Shown piece after piece: positions 52,300 through 60,564 of a stretch of 64,000 nt of DNA (position 1 is the first letter of the stretch; each line of letters begins with the position of its first letter). Position numbers and translations under genes: made by a program. The notes under the pieces are model-generated. The model had not been told where the DNA came from, did no database searches, and worked only from the letters and a program-made list of their open reading frames with translations. Source of the stretch: an uncultured Erythrobacter sp. (GTDB taxonomy: Bacteria; Pseudomonadota; Alphaproteobacteria; Sphingomonadales; Sphingomonadaceae); assembly GCA_947501005.1 (NCBI GenBank), contig CANMTU010000001.1:2504501-2568500 (forward strand), given 5' to 3'.

Positions 52300-52354
52300 A
52301 TAGGGCTCCTGACTTGGCGTTTACCGTTACTTACGCGCGCGCTCGCTCAACCCC

Positions 52355-52915
52355 TCAAAGTTTCTCGAAGCGTTCTTTCAATCTGTTGCGCGCGCGATAG
52401 ACGCGCGTTTCGATCGCTTTTTCGGTCGTGCCGAGAAGGTCGGCCGCCTCGGCCTGGCTGCGCCCCTCGATACTCACGAGCACGAGCGCTTCGCGCAGGC
52501 GCACCGGCATACGCGCGATCTCGGCAAGGGCGAGACTGAGTTCCTCCCTGGAAACGGCCAGCGCTTCAGGTCCAGGATGCTCGTCCGCAATGGTGTAAAG
52601 CTCATCGCTACCCATGAAGCCGAAGAAGCCGGCGACCTTGCGCCTGCGCAAACGGTCCCGGCAGCGGTTGAGGACCACGGTCGTCAAATAGGGTGCGATC
52701 GGCTTGTCAGGGTCAAGACGATGGCGCGTCAGCCACACCGATGCGAGACTGTCCTGAACCACGTCCTCGGCCTGGGAAGGAGAGGAAAGCATGCGTGTCG
52801 CCAACGCAAGCAGCCGCCCGGTCTCGTGTTCGACCAGCTGGCTGAAGGCCCGCTTGCTTCCGGCCCGTGCCTGCGAAACAAGGGCTTTATCAGGATTGTC
52901 GTCCGCCCCTGCCAC
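52355..52915 (-). CDS. ECF sigma factor, CnrH-like
   Basis: A 186-residue ECF sigma factor. Region 2 covers residues 25-90 (AFSQLVEHETGRLLALATRM, then AEDVVQDSLASVWL). Region 4 covers 130-180 (LREALVLVSIEGRSQAEAAD, then KAIETRVYRARNRLKERF). The gene follows the sensor and anti-sigma genes in the order CnrY-CnrX-CnrH type and precedes copA by 55 bases. The two upstream genes presumably hold it inactive until metal binds. A metal-responsive role is inferred from this operon. Confidence 0.9.
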   Translation of the reverse strand: MAGADDNPDKALVSQARAGSKRAFSQLVEHETGRLLALATRMLSSPSQAEDVVQDSLASVWLTRHRLDPDKPIAPYLTTVVLNRCRDRLRRRKVAGFFGFMGSDELYTIADEHPGPEALAVSREELSLALAEIARMPVRLREALVLVSIEGRSQAEAADLLGTTEKAIETRVYRARNRLKERFEKL

Positions 52916-52920
52916 GCGTT

Positions 52921-53355
52921 TCAGTCGCGCGGGTTGCGGGTGAGGGCTTCGGACACCTTGCGGTCGAACTGGCGTTGCTGGTCTGGATCGAGAATCTCGC
53001 GCATATCGAAGACGTGGCGCACGGTCGCTTTCTGCAGGTCGCCCATGCGCGTATGCACCTCGTCGATCGCGGCCGAAACCTCGGGGCCGTACTCATGCTC
53101 ATTTTCCATAGCCTGGGCGAGCCGGGCATTTGCGGCGCGCGCCGATCCTTCAAGCCGCGCCCGCTCGACAGCGAAACGCGCTTCGAGCGCATCGAGACGC
53201 TGCTCCTGATCGGCGGTGAGAGCGAGCTCGTCATGCACAAAATCGTGCAGTCCAGAGCCAGCTTCGTGATTGGCCCAGCGATCCGCGGCAAGAGCGCCGA
53301 GACACCCTGCGAGTGCTGCCAGCAGCACCGCTAGAATAATATGCGTCGTCTTCAA
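52921..53355 (-). CDS. periplasmic heavy-metal sensor, CnrX-like
   Basis: A 144-residue membrane-anchored sensor. The anchor is IILAVLLAALAGCLGALAA. The helical periplasmic domain carries His37 and His41 (GLHDFVHDEL), Glu58 (LDALEARF), His114 and Met118 (VRHVFDMREI). The spacing equals that of the CnrX metal ligands His42, His46, Glu63, His119 and Met123, with a constant offset of five. CnrX binds nickel or cobalt and releases the sigma factor via CnrY. Here it sits next to copper genes, so the metal may be different. The ATG at 53355 follows three bases after the anti-sigma stop. Confidence 0.88.
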   Translation of the reverse strand: MKTTHIILAVLLAALAGCLGALAADRWANHEAGSGLHDFVHDELALTADQEQRLDALEARFAVERARLEGSARAANARLAQAMENEHEYGPEVSAAIDEVHTRMGDLQKATVRHVFDMREILDPDQQRQFDRKVSEALTRNPRD

Positions 53356-53358
53356 ATC

Positions 53359-53655
53359 TTATGGCTCCACGTGGAGGAGCGCTGATGGCGACAGCTGCTC
53401 GCCCAGGATCAGACTCTCGCCGAACGGCGCCGGTGATGCACCAAAGCCCCCGGGCCATTCGCTGGCTCCCGCGCCCGCCCCGAGCCCCACGACGAAAAGA
53501 CCGGCAAACAAAGCCGCCCGCCGACGGCGATCGGCAATTTCACCGAGCTGTCCGGCGCGTTGCCAGACACCATCCATGAAGTCAGCAGGGACTTCGCTGG
53601 CAGCGGTGGCGGACAGCGACCCGAGCACCGCATCAAGAGACTGATTGTCACGCAT
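53359..53655 (-). CDS. anti-sigma factor, CnrY-like
   Basis: A 98-residue protein with the layout of CnrY. A short cytoplasmic part (RDNQSLDAVLGSLSATAASE, then DFMDGVWQRAGQLGEI) is followed by RRRR and one membrane helix, AALFAGLFVVGLGAGAGA, and a periplasmic tail of about 30 residues. Sequence similarity to any named family is weak, as usual for such proteins. Position just before the CnrX-like sensor and CnrH-like sigma supports the role. The ATG at 53655 is preferred to 17 further upstream codons. Confidence 0.72.
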   Translation of the reverse strand: MRDNQSLDAVLGSLSATAASEVPADFMDGVWQRAGQLGEIADRRRRAALFAGLFVVGLGAGAGASEWPGGFGASPAPFGESLILGEQLSPSALLHVEP

Positions 53656-53788
53656 CCGAAAAACTCCTGTGGGTTGCACCTGTCCTATACGCGCTCGTCT
53701 GCACAAACCCTTAAACTCCTTTTTTTGAGGGAATGACCGCAGTCGTACGTAATCGAGATGGGTCTGTCAGAAACGGGGCGCATCCGGG

Positions 53789-54493
53789 ATGAATGGGAGC
53801 CAAGTCGTGAATAATGCCGCCGCGCCCGAAAATCGCCGCGATTTCACACCTTTGCTGGGCAAGAGCTTCCTTACGCCGCTCTACGACCGGGCAATCGGTA
53901 TATTCACCCGCGAAAATCTCTGGCGACAAAAGATCGTCGAACATCTGCATCTCGCGCCGGGCGACCGGGTCATCGATGTGGGCAGCGGGACCGGCACCCT
54001 TCTCAAGGCCTTGATGACGGATTGTCCGGAAGCCGGGCTGATCGGTGTCGAACCCGACCCGGCTGCGCTCGCGATTGCCCGCCGCAAATTCGGCGCAGGA
54101 GCCGATCTCATCAAATGGCACAACGGTTTTCTCGGCAACCTCGAGTTGCCCAAAGGATGGCGACCCAACAAGATCGTGAGCAGCCTGGTTCTCCACCAGG
54201 TCCCCTTGCGCGAGAAACAGGCTATCCTCGAAACCATCGAGACCCTGCTCGTGCCGGGCGGGACAGTCTTGATTGCAGATTACATGAAACAGGACAGCCA
54301 CCTCATGCGCGCTCTCTTCAGGGCGACGGTCCAGTCGCTCGATGGTGTCAGCGACACGCAACCAAGCGCAGACGGCGAAGTCGAAAAACTGTTTGCCGAG
54401 ATTTTCTCGGAGCCCCGGTTGCTTGACCGGATTCCCACAGTGACCGGGGCAATCTCGCTCTGGCGCGGGTACAAGAAAGGAATTGCGCAATGA
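53789..54493 (+). CDS. class I SAM-dependent methyltransferase
   Basis: A 234-residue methyltransferase. Motif I is HLHLAPGDRVIDVGSGTGTL, motif II includes GLIGVEPDPAALAIARRKF, and NKIVSSLVLHQVPLREKQAI with LVPGGTVLIADYMKQ are later motifs. The substrate is not evident; UbiE/ArsM-like. It is divergent from the CnrYXH-like genes and is followed by the DUF411 gene with a four-base overlap. Such methyltransferases recur beside copper genes in sphingomonads; a methylated metal or lipid target is possible. The start ATG at 53789 lacks a strong ribosome site; an in-frame ATG or GTG further in cannot be excluded. Confidence 0.88.
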   Translation: MNGSQVVNNAAAPENRRDFTPLLGKSFLTPLYDRAIGIFTRENLWRQKIVEHLHLAPGDRVIDVGSGTGTLLKALMTDCPEAGLIGVEPDPAALAIARRKFGAGADLIKWHNGFLGNLELPKGWRPNKIVSSLVLHQVPLREKQAILETIETLLVPGGTVLIADYMKQDSHLMRALFRATVQSLDGVSDTQPSADGEVEKLFAEIFSEPRLLDRIPTVTGAISLWRGYKKGIAQ

Positions 54494-54954
54494 TTTCAAG
54501 GAAGGCTTCGGTGCTCCGGCGGCCGGTCGCCGTCGCGGCGCTGCTGGTGCTGGCAGCCTGTTCCAACGTGGCACAGGCGGCGACCTATACGATGTACCGC
54601 GATCCCGGATGCGGTTGCTGCCTCAGCTGGGCAGGCCATGTTGAAGAAGGTATGGAAGCCAAGGTCGCATCGGTCGACAGCAACGACATGGCGGCAATCA
54701 AGACCGCGCGGGGCGTACCCCAGGAGTTGTGGTCATGCCACACGATGGAAGTCGACGGATACATCATCGAAGGCCACGTGCCTACCGAAGCCGTTGCCAA
54801 GCTGCTGCGCGAACGTCCCGCCGGTGTTGCAGGCCTATCGGTTCCGGGAATGCCATTGGGATCGCCCGGCATGGAGGCCGGAGGGCGGAACCAGCCCTAC
54901 GAGGTCATTGCCTTTGGCCCGGGGGGACAGCGCGTCTTTGCATCTTATCCGTGA
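54490..54954 (+). CDS. DUF411 metal-binding protein
   Basis: A 154-residue exported DUF411 protein. A signal or lipoprotein-like leader (VAVAALLVLAACSNVAQAA) is followed by the domain start TYTMYRDPGCGCCLSWAGHV, with CGCC. Later come PQELWSCHTMEVDGYIIEGHV and AGLSVPGMPLGSPGME. The CGCC motif and the SCHT motif suggest copper binding. DUF411 proteins occur in copper and silver resistance operons. The start overlaps the methyltransferase stop (ATGA), so the two are co-translated. A periplasmic copper-carrier role is inferred from motif and setting. Confidence 0.92.
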   Translation: MISRKASVLRRPVAVAALLVLAACSNVAQAATYTMYRDPGCGCCLSWAGHVEEGMEAKVASVDSNDMAAIKTARGVPQELWSCHTMEVDGYIIEGHVPTEAVAKLLRERPAGVAGLSVPGMPLGSPGMEAGGRNQPYEVIAFGPGGQRVFASYP

Positions 54955-55165
54955 CTGTGGGGAGCCTGCAACGGAGGTCTCAGGAACCATCGCGCCAACG
55001 ATGTGCAGCGGATTGCTTGCGGGGGACCGACACAAACCCGGGTGGACCGGGATGGGCGCAACGACGCCTGCCGATTATCCCGCCGGGCCTGGGGTTGGCT
55101 GCCCCCACCAGCCCCAGACCCTTCAATTTGTGACTGTGCGACAATCGCGAAAGAGGAGAAAAACG

Positions 55166-55438
55166 TTGGAACAACGATCGATCAAGAGTTCGATACTCGT
55201 ATGGGGCTGGACGCTCAGCCTGCTACTGCTTCTCAGCTATCTCCTTTGCGTCGCTTTCGGACTGCTCGCGCCCGAGCGATTTCACATGCATGAAGCCTGG
55301 GCGCCGCTCCTTCCGTGGTTCGAATGGCTGACCCTGTCGGGGTTCCTCGCAGGCGCGGCGGGTAGCTTTCTCTATGGCTGGTACATCGCTCTCATCGCGG
55401 TTCCGCTTCACCGGTTTTTCCAGAATCGATATGCATAA
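55166..55438 (+). CDS. DUF5676-like small membrane protein
   Basis: A 90-residue protein with two or three membrane segments (SILVWGWTLSLLLLLSYLLC, then FLAGAAGSFLYGWYIALIAV) and a His/Met pair, RFHMHEAWAP, in the periplasmic loop. The start is a TTG at 55166 with GAGGAG nine bases upstream; an ATG is absent. The pattern fits the DUF5676 family seen in metal-resistance clusters. It follows DUF411 by 211 bases. Function unknown; a copper-related membrane role is inferred from company. Confidence 0.75.
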   Translation: MEQRSIKSSILVWGWTLSLLLLLSYLLCVAFGLLAPERFHMHEAWAPLLPWFEWLTLSGFLAGAAGSFLYGWYIALIAVPLHRFFQNRYA

Positions 55439-55453
55439 TTCGGCCTGATCGAG

Positions 55454-55491
55454 CATAGCGCGCCCATACAAACATAGCGCGCCCATACAAA
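55454..55491. repeat. perfect 19-bp tandem duplication
   Basis: CATAGCGCGCCCATACAAA occurs twice, back to back, at 55454-55472 and 55473-55491. The unit contains the self-complementary GCGCGC. It sits just upstream of a decayed gene fragment. Consistent with slippage or a recombination scar; no function is evident. Confidence 0.75.
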
Positions 55492-55565
55492 GAGGCATGC
55501 ATAGCAAGTGAAAGCTGACCCAATTGGGCGGGTTGTCAGAATTACTAAAGAAAGAGACCACGCGA

Positions 55566-55916
55566 TTTTCAAGACATGGAGGCACGCTTCTTATCGGGGT
55601 CGACGACGATTGAAGCTTCGCCGGCATCGAAGAGGATATGCAGACGCTCAAGCATGCCAATCGGGACGGTTTCGAGCGCATCCTGATGGACCTTGCGAAG
55701 GATGGGTTCGGAGGTCACGCGTGTGCTTTGATCCATTGCCGGTTTCATCAAGTGGACGAGAAGACGGTATGCAGGATTATCGTCGAACGGAGTGTCGACC
55801 CCGTCTATCTCGTGGAGGGCGGCATCGCACGCCTTATGTTGCGTGTCGGCAACAGCACGCGAGAGCTCGACGTGCGCGAGGCGCAGGCGCACCTCCGCAG
55901 CCGGACTCCCGGTTAA
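55566..55916 (+). pseudogene. AlbA_2-type ATP/DNA-binding domain remnant
   Basis: A C-terminal fragment of an AlbA_2/Schlafen-like domain protein. The frame reads GGTLLIGVDDD, then TGA at 55611, then SFAGIEEDMQTLKHANRDGF and later FHQVDEKTVCRIIVERS, YLVEGGIARLMLRVGNSTREL and ending at 55916. This matches the usual LLIGVDDDG and LRVGNSTRELD motifs. The in-frame TGA replaces a Gly codon, and the upstream part of the protein is missing. It is therefore a remnant, probably of a defence or restriction-associated gene. A translated part starting at 55638 is possible but would lack most of the fold. Confidence 0.72.
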
Positions 55917-56156
55917 CCCTGATGTGTCTTCACGCCATTCGATAAAGATCGCTAAACGGTTTTCGATATTTCTCGTAGTGCTTCGAGGTTCTCGTGCTGC
56001 AGTTGGTCGTAGCCGTCGACGCGAGATTGGTTGCAACCTGTGTCGCAAATCGCATGTTCTAGTCACAAAGCCCGCCCGAAGAAGGCTCGCGCCCCTCTAA
56101 ATTTTTTTGAGGGATAGGCCGCTTCCCAGCGTACTGTCTGGCATGATGTTTCTCGG

Positions 56157-57536
56157 ATGGGAGGACGTCGACAGGGGAACGACTTGCAGACAGATGGCGC
56201 CAATCAACACGGCGAGAGTGCGGACTCGATAACACTGCTGGGCGGTGTCGCGATGGGAACCGGCGTCATGATCGGCGCGGGGATCTTCGCCCTGACCGGA
56301 CAAATCGCCGAACTCGCTGGACCCCTGTTTCCGCTCTCTTTTATAGCCGGCGCGCTTGTCACTTCGCTGGCTGCTTACAGCTACATCAAGATGTCGAATA
56401 AATGGCCTTCATCTGGCGGCATCGCGATGATTTTGCAAAAGGCATACGGGCCCGGCGTCATAGCGGCGTCAGCCTCGCTGCTGATGGCCCTTTCGATGGT
56501 AATCAATGAAAGCCTGGTTGCCCGGACTTTCGCGACATATGCGCTGCGTCCATTCAGCCTCGAGAGCACCGGATGGCTTGTTTCTCTAGCGGCGCTAGCG
56601 CTCATCATCTTCGCTTATTTCGTCAACGCGGCAGGCAACAGATCGGTAAGCGGGTTTTCACTTGTCATGTCGGCGATCAAGATCGGCGGCATCGCCGTGT
56701 TCGCAGTCGCGGCGATCTGGGCCAGCGGCTTTTCGTCAGGCGCTTTCTCGGGGCCTGTAGCGCTCACAAATGCGGAAGCTCTGCTGGCCTCAGTTGCCTT
56801 TTCGATCCTAGCATTCAAAGGCTTCACCACGATCACCAATAGCGGCAGCGAAATCGTTGCTCCGCATAAGAACGTCGGTCGCACGATCATGATCTCGATC
56901 GCCGTGTGCATCGTGGTCTATCTGCTCGTCGCGGTAGCCGTGGGCTCGAGCCTCAGTATTTCCGACATCGTCGTGGCCCGCGATTACTCGCTGGCAGCAG
57001 CGGCGCGCCCGGCACTGGGCGAACTGGGCTTTTATTTCACCGTGGCGATCGCCATCGCTGCCACCACTTCGGGTGTGATCGCGAGCGTTTTTGCCGTGTC
57101 ACGCATGCTTACAATGCTGACGGACATGAAGATGATCCCGCACAGCCATTTCGGCATGAGCGGCGGGATCCGCAGCCATATGCTGGTTTACACCGTTGTC
57201 GTCGCAGGCACGCTCGCCGTCCTGTTCGACCTGTCGAGGATCGCCTCGCTGGGGGCCTTTTTCTATCTGGTGATGGATATGCTGGTCCATTGGGGCGTCT
57301 TCCGGCACCTGCGCGAGGAAGTCGGTGCGCGCGCCTCGATACTCCTTGCAGCGCTCGCGGCAGACGGCGTTGTCCTTGTCGCCTTTACTGTCGCCAAGCT
57401 GCGCAGCGATCCTGCTGTCGTTATCTACGCAGTGATCGGCATCGCCGCCGTCTTCGTGGGCGAGTGGATATTTCTTTCGCGCAAGTCAGGAGCGTCCGCT
57501 TCCCCCGACAGCAATCAATCAGGAAAGGCGGGATGA
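56157..57536 (+). CDS. APC-family amino acid permease
   Basis: A 459-residue transporter with about twelve membrane helices. The first helix and the signature appear as TLLGGVAMGTGVMIGAGIFA, then SNKWPSSGGIAMILQKAYG, typical for the APC superfamily. Further motifs are FVNAAGNRSVSGFSLVMSA and AFKGFTTITNSGSEIVAP. The substrate, probably an amino acid or amine, cannot be inferred. The ATG at 56157 has no good ribosome site. A TTG at 56184 follows GGGGAA and may be the true start; it removes a poorly conserved head. No operon partner is evident on either side. Confidence 0.88.
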   Translation: MGGRRQGNDLQTDGANQHGESADSITLLGGVAMGTGVMIGAGIFALTGQIAELAGPLFPLSFIAGALVTSLAAYSYIKMSNKWPSSGGIAMILQKAYGPGVIAASASLLMALSMVINESLVARTFATYALRPFSLESTGWLVSLAALALIIFAYFVNAAGNRSVSGFSLVMSAIKIGGIAVFAVAAIWASGFSSGAFSGPVALTNAEALLASVAFSILAFKGFTTITNSGSEIVAPHKNVGRTIMISIAVCIVVYLLVAVAVGSSLSISDIVVARDYSLAAAARPALGELGFYFTVAIAIAATTSGVIASVFAVSRMLTMLTDMKMIPHSHFGMSGGIRSHMLVYTVVVAGTLAVLFDLSRIASLGAFFYLVMDMLVHWGVFRHLREEVGARASILLAALAADGVVLVAFTVAKLRSDPAVVIYAVIGIAAVFVGEWIFLSRKSGASASPDSNQSGKAG

Positions 57537-57648
57537 TCGCAATTTTTCTTTCCAGTTGGGGAGCTTTTGAAGCGAGCTCATTCCGCGACAATGCCTGGTT
57601 GTCGGCGTCAGTCATGATTTTCAAGCCAACTCGAGGGAGCGGTTTATC

Positions 57649-58396
57649 ATGAGCCGAGCGGCGACAGTTTACCGGATGGTAATGGACGAACATGTCTGTC
57701 CCTACGGGCTTAAGACCATCGACCTTCTCAAACGGCAAGGTTTCGAAGTTAACGACCACCATCTTACCAGCAGGGAAGAGACCGACGCCTTCAAGGAAAG
57801 ACACGACGTCGAAACCACGCCGCAGACCTTTATCAAGGATGAGCGTATCGGCGGCTATGACGACGTTCGCGAGTTTTTTGGGAAAAAGCCGCTCTTTGCC
57901 CAAGGATGGCGATACCAGCTACCAGCCGGTCATCGCGATTTTTGCAGTAGCGCTGCTTCTCGCGCTGGGGCTGAGCTGGGCCTTTCTTGACAACCTCTTT
58001 ACCGTGCGCGCTGCGGAATGGTTCGTGAGTCTGTCGATGACCCTCCTGGCTGTCCAGAAGCTGCAAGACGTGCGCAGCTTTTCGACGATGTTTCTCAATT
58101 ACGACCTGCTGGCCAAACGCTGGGTGCCGTACGGCTTCGTCTATCCGTTCGGAGAAGCCGCCGCCGGTATTCTCATGACGGCGGGCGCGCTTACCTGGCT
58201 TTCGGCTCCTCTGGCGTTGATTATCGGCACAATCGGCGCAACCAGTGTCTTCAAAGCTGTCTACATCGACAAGCGCGAGCTCAAATGCGCGTGCGCTGGT
58301 GGGAGCAGCAATGTTCCACTCGGCTTCGTCTCGCTAACCGAAAATCTGTTTATGATCGGGATGGGTCTGTGGATGGGCACGAAGGTGTTCTCATGA
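57649..58396 (+). pseudogene. glutaredoxin-MauE/DoxX fusion with a frameshift
   Basis: The first frame (57649 on) encodes a glutaredoxin-like domain (MDEHVCPYGLKTIDLLKRQG, then VETTPQTFIKDERIGGYDDV), with CPYG as active site. It leaves the conserved frame near 57885-57915, after EFFGKKP. From there the frame one base later encodes the rest: LPKDGDTSYQPVIAIFAVA, then a four-helix MauE/DoxX-like membrane domain with FSTMFLNYDLLAKRW and ELKCACAGGSSN, ending at 58396. Known relatives are single fused proteins, so a one-base indel is likely, in a T6-G3-A5 run. Whether it is natural or an error is unknown. The gene overlaps the ion channel gene (ATGA) downstream. Confidence 0.75.
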
Positions 58397-58806
58397 TCGC
58401 TGCGCTCCTTCTGGCGACCGCCCTGTTCTTATTATCGGTAGCATCCCACCTCGTATTCCTCAAAGGCGGCACTGCGCTACTTGAGCGTCGACGAAACCTG
58501 CTCGCCAAGCTGGGCATTTCACTCCTTGTATTATGCTCGCACCTGCTGGTTGCGATCTACTTTGCCGTCGGTCTCTGGCTCGGCAGTGAATGGGGAATGG
58601 GGGGATTTAAAGATATCCCGTCGATGGGCTGGATGGATTATTTCTACTTTTCCCTGGTCAACATGACGACGCTTGGTCTCGGGGACATCTATCCAACTGA
58701 ACATCTGCGCGCGGTTACGGGCATCCAGGCCTTAGCTGGTTTTGCGCTGATCAGCTGCTCGGCGCAGCTATTCTGGAAAATGATGACGAAAGGAGACGAT
58801 GAATGA
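58393..58806 (+). CDS. small ion channel (two-TM potassium channel type)
   Basis: A 137-residue membrane protein. Three hydrophobic segments are visible (LLLATALFLLSVASHLVFL, LGISLLVLCSHLLVAIYFAV and GIQALAGFALISCSAQLFW). Between the last two lies the pore loop VNMTTLGLGDIYP, which resembles the T-x-G-x-G-D filter of potassium channels. There is no RCK or ligand-binding domain, so it is a minimal channel. The start overlaps the MauE-type gene stop (ATGA) and the end overlaps the DUF305 gene. A role in charge balance during redox or metal stress is a guess. Confidence 0.82.
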   Translation: MIAALLLATALFLLSVASHLVFLKGGTALLERRRNLLAKLGISLLVLCSHLLVAIYFAVGLWLGSEWGMGGFKDIPSMGWMDYFYFSLVNMTTLGLGDIYPTEHLRAVTGIQALAGFALISCSAQLFWKMMTKGDDE

Positions 58807-59342
58807 CTGAAAAGACATCCCACTCGGGCGGGGGCGGGGGCGGGGGCGGGGGCGGCAACTATTGGCGGTTTATGGCCATGGTGTCGACCTCGACCGTGAT
58901 CATGTTCTTCCTGATGTATGCCAACAGTTTCGACATGGATGATGTTTTCTGGAGCGAGACGCGCTTCTGGATGATGTTCGTCATGGGCGCGATTATGATG
59001 GTGGTCATGCTGCTCTTCATGTGGGGCATGTACAAGGACCGGACCAAGAACTTCATCATTCTGGGGGTCGGCGCGTTTGTCTTTGCGCTCGCGCTGTGGC
59101 TCGTGCGCAGCCAGACTACGGTTGATGACGCCGAATACATGGCCGCCATGATCCCGCACCATTCGATCGCGATCATGACCAGCGAAAGGGCGAGCCTGAA
59201 AGATCCGCGTGTCCGCGAACTCGCGCAGGCCATCATCGTCGCCCAGCGCCGTGAAATTGCTGAGATGAAATATCTCATCCAGGACATTGAGCAGAACGGT
59301 CCGCGAACCGAAGAACGCCTGCCTCAGGAGATGCAGCAATGA
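58803..59342 (+). CDS. DUF305 membrane protein with poly-Gly tract
   Basis: A 179-residue protein. Residues 9-18 are ten glycines, encoded by five copies of the hexamer GGGCGG (58826-58855). Three membrane helices follow (MAMVSTSTVIMFFLMYANSF, FWMMFVMGAIMMVVMLLFMW, FIILGVGAFVFALALWLV). The DUF305 domain has the signature YMAAMIPHHSIAIMTSE, with the conserved His pair, and ends IAEMKYLIQDIEQ. DUF305 proteins are tied to copper handling. The gene overlaps both neighbours by four bases. The Gly tract may be variable in length because of the tandem hexamer. Confidence 0.9.
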   Translation: MTEKTSHSGGGGGGGGGGNYWRFMAMVSTSTVIMFFLMYANSFDMDDVFWSETRFWMMFVMGAIMMVVMLLFMWGMYKDRTKNFIILGVGAFVFALALWLVRSQTTVDDAEYMAAMIPHHSIAIMTSERASLKDPRVRELAQAIIVAQRREIAEMKYLIQDIEQNGPRTEERLPQEMQQ

Positions 59343-59827
59343 ACAAGATCGTAATTCTCACGCTTGCAGCCCTCCCGCTGGCGGCCTGCAACACAAACAC
59401 TTCAATCGGCAATGATCGCGAAGCGCAGCTCGATCCTCCGGCTACCGCGGCTCCTATAGAGAGTGCCGCGAACGCTCTTGCCAATCTCAGCCCCGGCCTA
59501 ATGCTGCCTGAGACCATGAGCGACGCGGACATCGCCGCTCTCGGCGCGGAGAACGCATGCCAGTTCCGCTTGACCGAAGTCGCCTTCCCCTCATTCGTTT
59601 ATGATAACAGCGGTCGCGGCGCGATAAAGATTAACGGCAAATTGATTCCCGTCACCGCAAGCGCGACCGGAAATTATGCGAGCGGCGAGCTTCGCATCGG
59701 CACGCGCTTACTCGAAGACGAAGGGGATGCGGGCCTTCAGATGCAGGAACTTATCGTTGCCGGCCCTGGGATGAAGGACGAGTTCGGGTTCTGGGGCTAC
59801 ACGACTTGCGGCAATAGCGAGGCCTAA
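59339..59827 (+). CDS. lipoprotein of unknown function
   Basis: A 162-residue predicted lipoprotein. The signal and lipobox are ILTLAALPLAAC. The mature part has LSPGLMLPETMSDADIAAL, then ACQFRLTEVAFPSFVYDN and GRGAIKINGKLIPVTASATG, and ends with YTTCGNSEA. Two Cys (ACQF and TTCG) could form a disulfide. Similar proteins in sphingomonads are annotated only as domains of unknown function. It is the last gene of a coupled run (glutaredoxin/MauE, channel, DUF305, this gene), each overlapping the next. Confidence 0.8.
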   Translation: MNKIVILTLAALPLAACNTNTSIGNDREAQLDPPATAAPIESAANALANLSPGLMLPETMSDADIAALGAENACQFRLTEVAFPSFVYDNSGRGAIKINGKLIPVTASATGNYASGELRIGTRLLEDEGDAGLQMQELIVAGPGMKDEFGFWGYTTCGNSEA

Positions 59828-59835
59828 AGGCGAAC

Positions 59836-59867
59836 CAGCGGGCGCCGACGATCGTCGGTGCCCGCTG
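59836..59867 (+). terminator. hairpin after the DUF305/lipoprotein operon
   Basis: Arms CAGCGGGCGCCGAC and GTCGGTGCCCGCTG pair over 14 bases (one G-T pair) with a GATC loop, eight bases after the lipoprotein stop. No T-tract follows, so it may be a weak terminator or an RNA-stabilising hairpin. Confidence 0.6.
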
Positions 59868-60189
59868 CATGATATCGGTCGGCCCGGCACGGATCGCCAT
59901 ACTTTATAATGAGGTAATCGAGTGGAAGCTCAGTCTGTGAACGACACATCGCCTACCCTTCGATGACGAGGCATCACTGTACGACCGCATACTATCGCGC
60001 CCGATGGAATATGCCGTTGTCCCGAACCGCGTTGAAGGTGATAAGGAGACCGCCGACTTCTTTGAAAAGCCCACGGCCTTTCGCATGACGGCATCCGACA
60101 AGTGTCCCCCGTCAGCGATCATGAGACAGATTGAGGTGGTTAGATAGAGGAGTGTTTTGGTCTCATCGTAGTGACTGTAAGGAACGAAG

Positions 60190-60564
60190 ATGAGATCAAA
60201 ACGAGCAAATTCCAAAGCGCCTGCCGAGCGGGTGGTAAAGGATATTCGGCGCAAGACCCGGCGTCAGTTTTCAGCGGAAGAGAAGATAAGGATCGTGCTG
60301 GAGGGGCTGCGGGGCGATGACAGCATTGCCGAGCTATGCCGCAAGGAAGGCATTGCCCAGAGCCTGTATTACACATGGTCGAAGGAGTTCATGGAGGCAG
60401 GTAAGCGTAGGCTTGCAGGCGATACTTCGCGTGCGGCGACCACCGACGAGGTGAAGGATCTGCGCCGCGAAGCGCGTGATCTGAAGGAGGTGGTGGCTGA
60501 GCAGACGGTGGAGCTGCGTCTGCTCAAAAAAAGCATGCTCGGGGATGGGGGAGACGAAGAATGA
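60190..60564 (+). CDS. IS3-type transposase OrfA
   Basis: A 124-residue protein with a helix-turn-helix (RRQFSAEEKIRIVLEGLRGD, then CRKEGIAQSLYYTWSKEF) and a C-terminal leucine-zipper-like helix (LRREARDLKEVVAEQTVELR). It binds the element ends. The stop overlaps the OrfB start (ATGA). No slippery site for programmed frameshifting is obvious at the overlap, so OrfB is probably made by re-initiation. Confidence 0.9.
   Translation: MRSKRANSKAPAERVVKDIRRKTRRQFSAEEKIRIVLEGLRGDDSIAELCRKEGIAQSLYYTWSKEFMEAGKRRLAGDTSRAATTDEVKDLRREARDLKEVVAEQTVELRLLKKSMLGDGGDEE

Noticed and set aside
55569..56066. 165-residue minus-strand frame near the AlbA_2 remnant
   Set aside because: Reads as an antisense shadow; the plus strand has the recognisable LLIGVDDD and RVGNSTREL motifs.
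57880..57920. Programmed -1 ribosomal frameshift in the glutaredoxin gene
   Set aside because: The required change is +1, and the A5G run is not preceded by the matching slippery base.
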